7,982 bases of DNA. Source: Oscillospiraceae bacterium. Its GTDB lineage: Bacteria; Bacillota; Clostridia; Oscillospirales; Ruminococcaceae. Numbering within the stretch: position 1 is the first letter of the stretch; every line of letters starts with the position of its first letter. Below the pieces are notes generated by a model. That model did no database searches and was not told the origin of the DNA. It saw nothing but the letters and a program-made list of their open reading frames with translations. The stretch is from positions 1 through 7,982 of the forward strand of contig JAGAUG010000059.1 in NCBI GenBank assembly GCA_017828935.1, in the 5' to 3' direction. Shown piece after piece: positions 6,567 to 7,982 of the stretch. A program made the position numbers and the translations under genes.

Positions 6567-6588
6567 TATTATTTTTATGAGAATTTTT

Positions 6589-6617
6589 TTAATAATTATA
6601 TAATTTTTTTTTGTCAA
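6589..6617 (-). promoter_or_regulatory. Candidate promoter of the surface-protein gene
   Basis: A perfect consensus TTGACA (minus strand, 6617-6612) is followed after 17 bp by TATTAA (6594-6589), which matches four of six -10 positions. Transcription would start near 6582, giving a leader of about 150 nt that holds the repeats and helices. A TATAAT lies within the spacer but is too close to this -35 to pair with it. Confidence 0.6.
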
Positions 6618-6798
6618 TCTTATTTCTAAATATATATATTTTTTTTTCTAAAATTTTCAAAAAAAATATTTTGGGTGTAATAATATATTTTATTAAGTTA
6701 ATAATTTAAGATAAGTAATTAGATTTTGTATCAAATTTTATATAACAAGAATAAAATAATATAAAAATATTTTTTATTTGTTTTTATTATTATAATTT
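6618..6798. other. AT-rich intergenic spacer between divergent genes
   Basis: The gap between the two divergent genes is 381 bases. Its left part is the leader and promoter described separately. These remaining 181 bases are A/T runs with stops in every frame and no convincing ORF, RNA gene or long inverted repeat. The promoter of the ATPase gene at 6813 should be here, but no -35/-10 pair stands out. Confidence 0.6.
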
Positions 6799-6803
6799 AG
6801 GAG
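6799..6803 (+). promoter_or_regulatory. Shine-Dalgarno fixing the GTG start of the tandem ATPase gene
   Basis: AGGAG lies 9 nt before the GTG at 6813. No ATG or other well-placed start exists nearby in frame, and the encoded N-terminus (residues 15-30, KKFFLGANTPFGFISY) is already conserved-looking, so GTG is the likely start. Confidence 0.75.
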
Positions 6804-6812
6804 AGAATTTTA

Positions 6813-7967
6813 GTGGATAATATTAATTTGGATTTAGATTTTTTAAATATTAAAAAATTTTTTTTAGGAGCTAATACGCCTTTTGGCTTTATTTCTTATT
6901 TTGATAAACCTGATAAGTTTGATAAACATAAACAAGATTGGTATCGTTTTTTAATAAAAGGCGGACCGGGAACAGGGAAGTCAATGTTGATGAAATCTAT
7001 TGTTAATAAGCTTAAAGATTCATCGATAGATCTTGAAGTTATATATTGCTCATCGGATCCGAGTTCTTTAGACGGTGTTATGATCAACGACAAAAAAAAT
7101 CCAAAAAAAATTTTGATTTTAGACGCAACGGCTCCTCATGTTTTAGAGCCGGTATTTCCAGGAGCGTTTGAAAAGACAATATCTATTTGTGATTGTTGGT
7201 GCGATAAAACTCTTAACAAAAACAAAGAAAAAATAACAGAGCTTTTTGAAGAAAATAGTTTTTATCAAAAACAAGCTGTTAACTTATTACTTAGTTCTTA
7301 TGGGCTACTTAAAAATAATTTTGATATTATAAATAAATATCTAGATAAAAATATTTTAGATCAATATATTAATAATATAATAAATAAAGAGTTAAATCTA
7401 TTAGAAAAACAAAATAAATTAAATAATAATACCAAAGGCTTTGAAGAAAAAAGATTTTTGAGCGCCGTAAGTACGGGAGATATTATTTTTTATCAAAATA
7501 CTATTGATATTATTTCTAAAAAGACTTATGTAATTAGTGATCAGTACGGCGCAGTTTCTAATTATTTATTATCTAAAATAAAAAACAAATTATTAGATTC
7601 TAATATAGATATTATAACTTGTTATTGTTGCGCTTTCGGTGGCGAAAAAATAGATCATATATTAGTACCATCGTTAGAAGTTGCTTTTGTTACGTCTAAT
7701 AAATATCATGATTATAATAATTATAATAATATTTTTAAATTAATAAATCAAGGCGATTTTTTGAAAAATATAAATACAAGTCTAGAAAGTCAGTTAAATT
7801 TTAATCAGGAAAGTATAAAAGATATTTTAAAAAGCGCGACGACATTTATAAAAGAAGCGAAAATAATACACGATAAACTAGAAAAAATATATTCTTCAGC
7901 CGTTAATTTTAATCTAGTTGATCAAAAAACAAAAGAAACGTTAGAGCTGATAGAATATATTTTTTAA
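6813..7967 (+). CDS. P-loop ATPase of two homologous halves (PRK06851-like), second half lacking Walker A
   Basis: A 384-residue cytoplasmic protein resembling the uncharacterised clostridial/bacillar ATPase family PRK06851. The first half opens with FFLGANTPFGFISYF (16-30) and has Walker A GGPGTGKS (50-57, K56), CSSDPSSLDGVMI (79-91) and the Walker B-like ILILDATAPH (100-109). After a mostly helical, Asn/Lys-rich middle (about 130-210) the fold starts again: FLSAVSTGDIIFY (215-227) and YVISDQYGAVSNYLLSKI (239-256), which lines up without gaps with residues 46-63. There the P-loop Lys and Ser have become S249 and N250. KNKLLDSNID (257-266) matches VNKLKDSSID (64-73), and DATAPH is replaced by TSNKYH (294-299). 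Only the first site should bind nucleotide. The cellular role and substrate are unknown. It stands alone and is divergent from the surface-protein gene. The frame is intact to TAA 15 bases before the window end. Confidence 0.85.
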   Translation: MDNINLDLDFLNIKKFFLGANTPFGFISYFDKPDKFDKHKQDWYRFLIKGGPGTGKSMLMKSIVNKLKDSSIDLEVIYCSSDPSSLDGVMINDKKNPKKILILDATAPHVLEPVFPGAFEKTISICDCWCDKTLNKNKEKITELFEENSFYQKQAVNLLLSSYGLLKNNFDIINKYLDKNILDQYINNIINKELNLLEKQNKLNNNTKGFEEKRFLSAVSTGDIIFYQNTIDIISKKTYVISDQYGAVSNYLLSKIKNKLLDSNIDIITCYCCAFGGEKIDHILVPSLEVAFVTSNKYHDYNNYNNIFKLINQGDFLKNINTSLESQLNFNQESIKDILKSATTFIKEAKIIHDKLEKIYSSAVNFNLVDQKTKETLELIEYIF

Positions 7968-7982
7968 ATTTAAAATTTAAAA

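Noticed and set aside
6721..6800. TATAAT at 6791-6796 and TAAAAT at 6752-6757 as the promoter of the tandem ATPase gene
   Set aside because: The first is too close to the Shine-Dalgarno to leave a leader containing it. The second has no -35-like hexamer at 16-18 bp. Neither is good enough to annotate.
6896..7093. 65-residue minus-strand frame inside the tandem ATPase gene
   Set aside because: It is antisense to the conserved Walker A region and has no ribosome-binding site or promoter.
1..7982. CRISPR arrays, transposases, tRNA or rRNA genes, and TGA read as Trp
   Set aside because: No regularly spaced identical repeats with unique spacers, no transposase frame or terminal repeats, and no cloverleaf or rRNA-like sequence were seen. 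TGA is used as a stop at the end of the ATPase gene.

Overview
The window is very AT-rich DNA with low-GC Gram-positive (Bacillota, most likely Clostridia) character. The starts have AGGAG-type Shine-Dalgarno sequences at normal spacing. One secreted protein ends in a sortase-type IPNTG anchor. A SPASM-type radical SAM enzyme fits an anaerobe. TGA acts as a stop (the ATPase ends in it), so this is not a mycoplasma-type code. I cannot name the genus.

Layout: (1) Positions 1-2691, minus strand: the start of an ABC import operon, with a double-ATPase subunit and a nine- or ten-helix permease of the nucleoside/BMP-type (YufO/YufP, NupO/NupP-like) family. Their genes overlap by 4 bp. The operon probably continues past position 1 with a second permease. 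The usual substrate-binding lipoprotein gene is not upstream. (2) Positions 2692-2919: a divergent promoter region with a 14-nt perfect palindrome over the predicted -35 of the transporter operon. (3) Positions 2920-4191, plus strand: a radical SAM/SPASM protein with a full set of cluster cysteines and an N-terminal domain that looks like a peptide-recognition (PqqD/RRE-like) fold. No precursor peptide is visible nearby. (4) Positions 4203-4257: a bidirectional terminator shared with the convergent gene 4281-4589, a 102-residue single-helix protein with an acidic tail and its own strong promoter. (5) Positions 4875-6431, minus strand: a 518-residue secreted, wall-anchored protein of unknown function. 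It has a consensus -35, a leader of about 150 nt that can fold and carries 20-nt-phased repeats, a strong Shine-Dalgarno and a clear terminator. (6) Positions 6813-7967, plus strand: a P-loop ATPase built from two homologous halves, of which only the first keeps a Walker A motif.

The genes do not form one pathway. Apart from the two transporter subunits, each appears to be its own transcription unit. No mobile element, CRISPR array, tRNA or rRNA is visible. The points most worth a second look are the orphan radical SAM maturase, the structured repeat-bearing leader of the surface protein, and the half-degenerate tandem ATPase.
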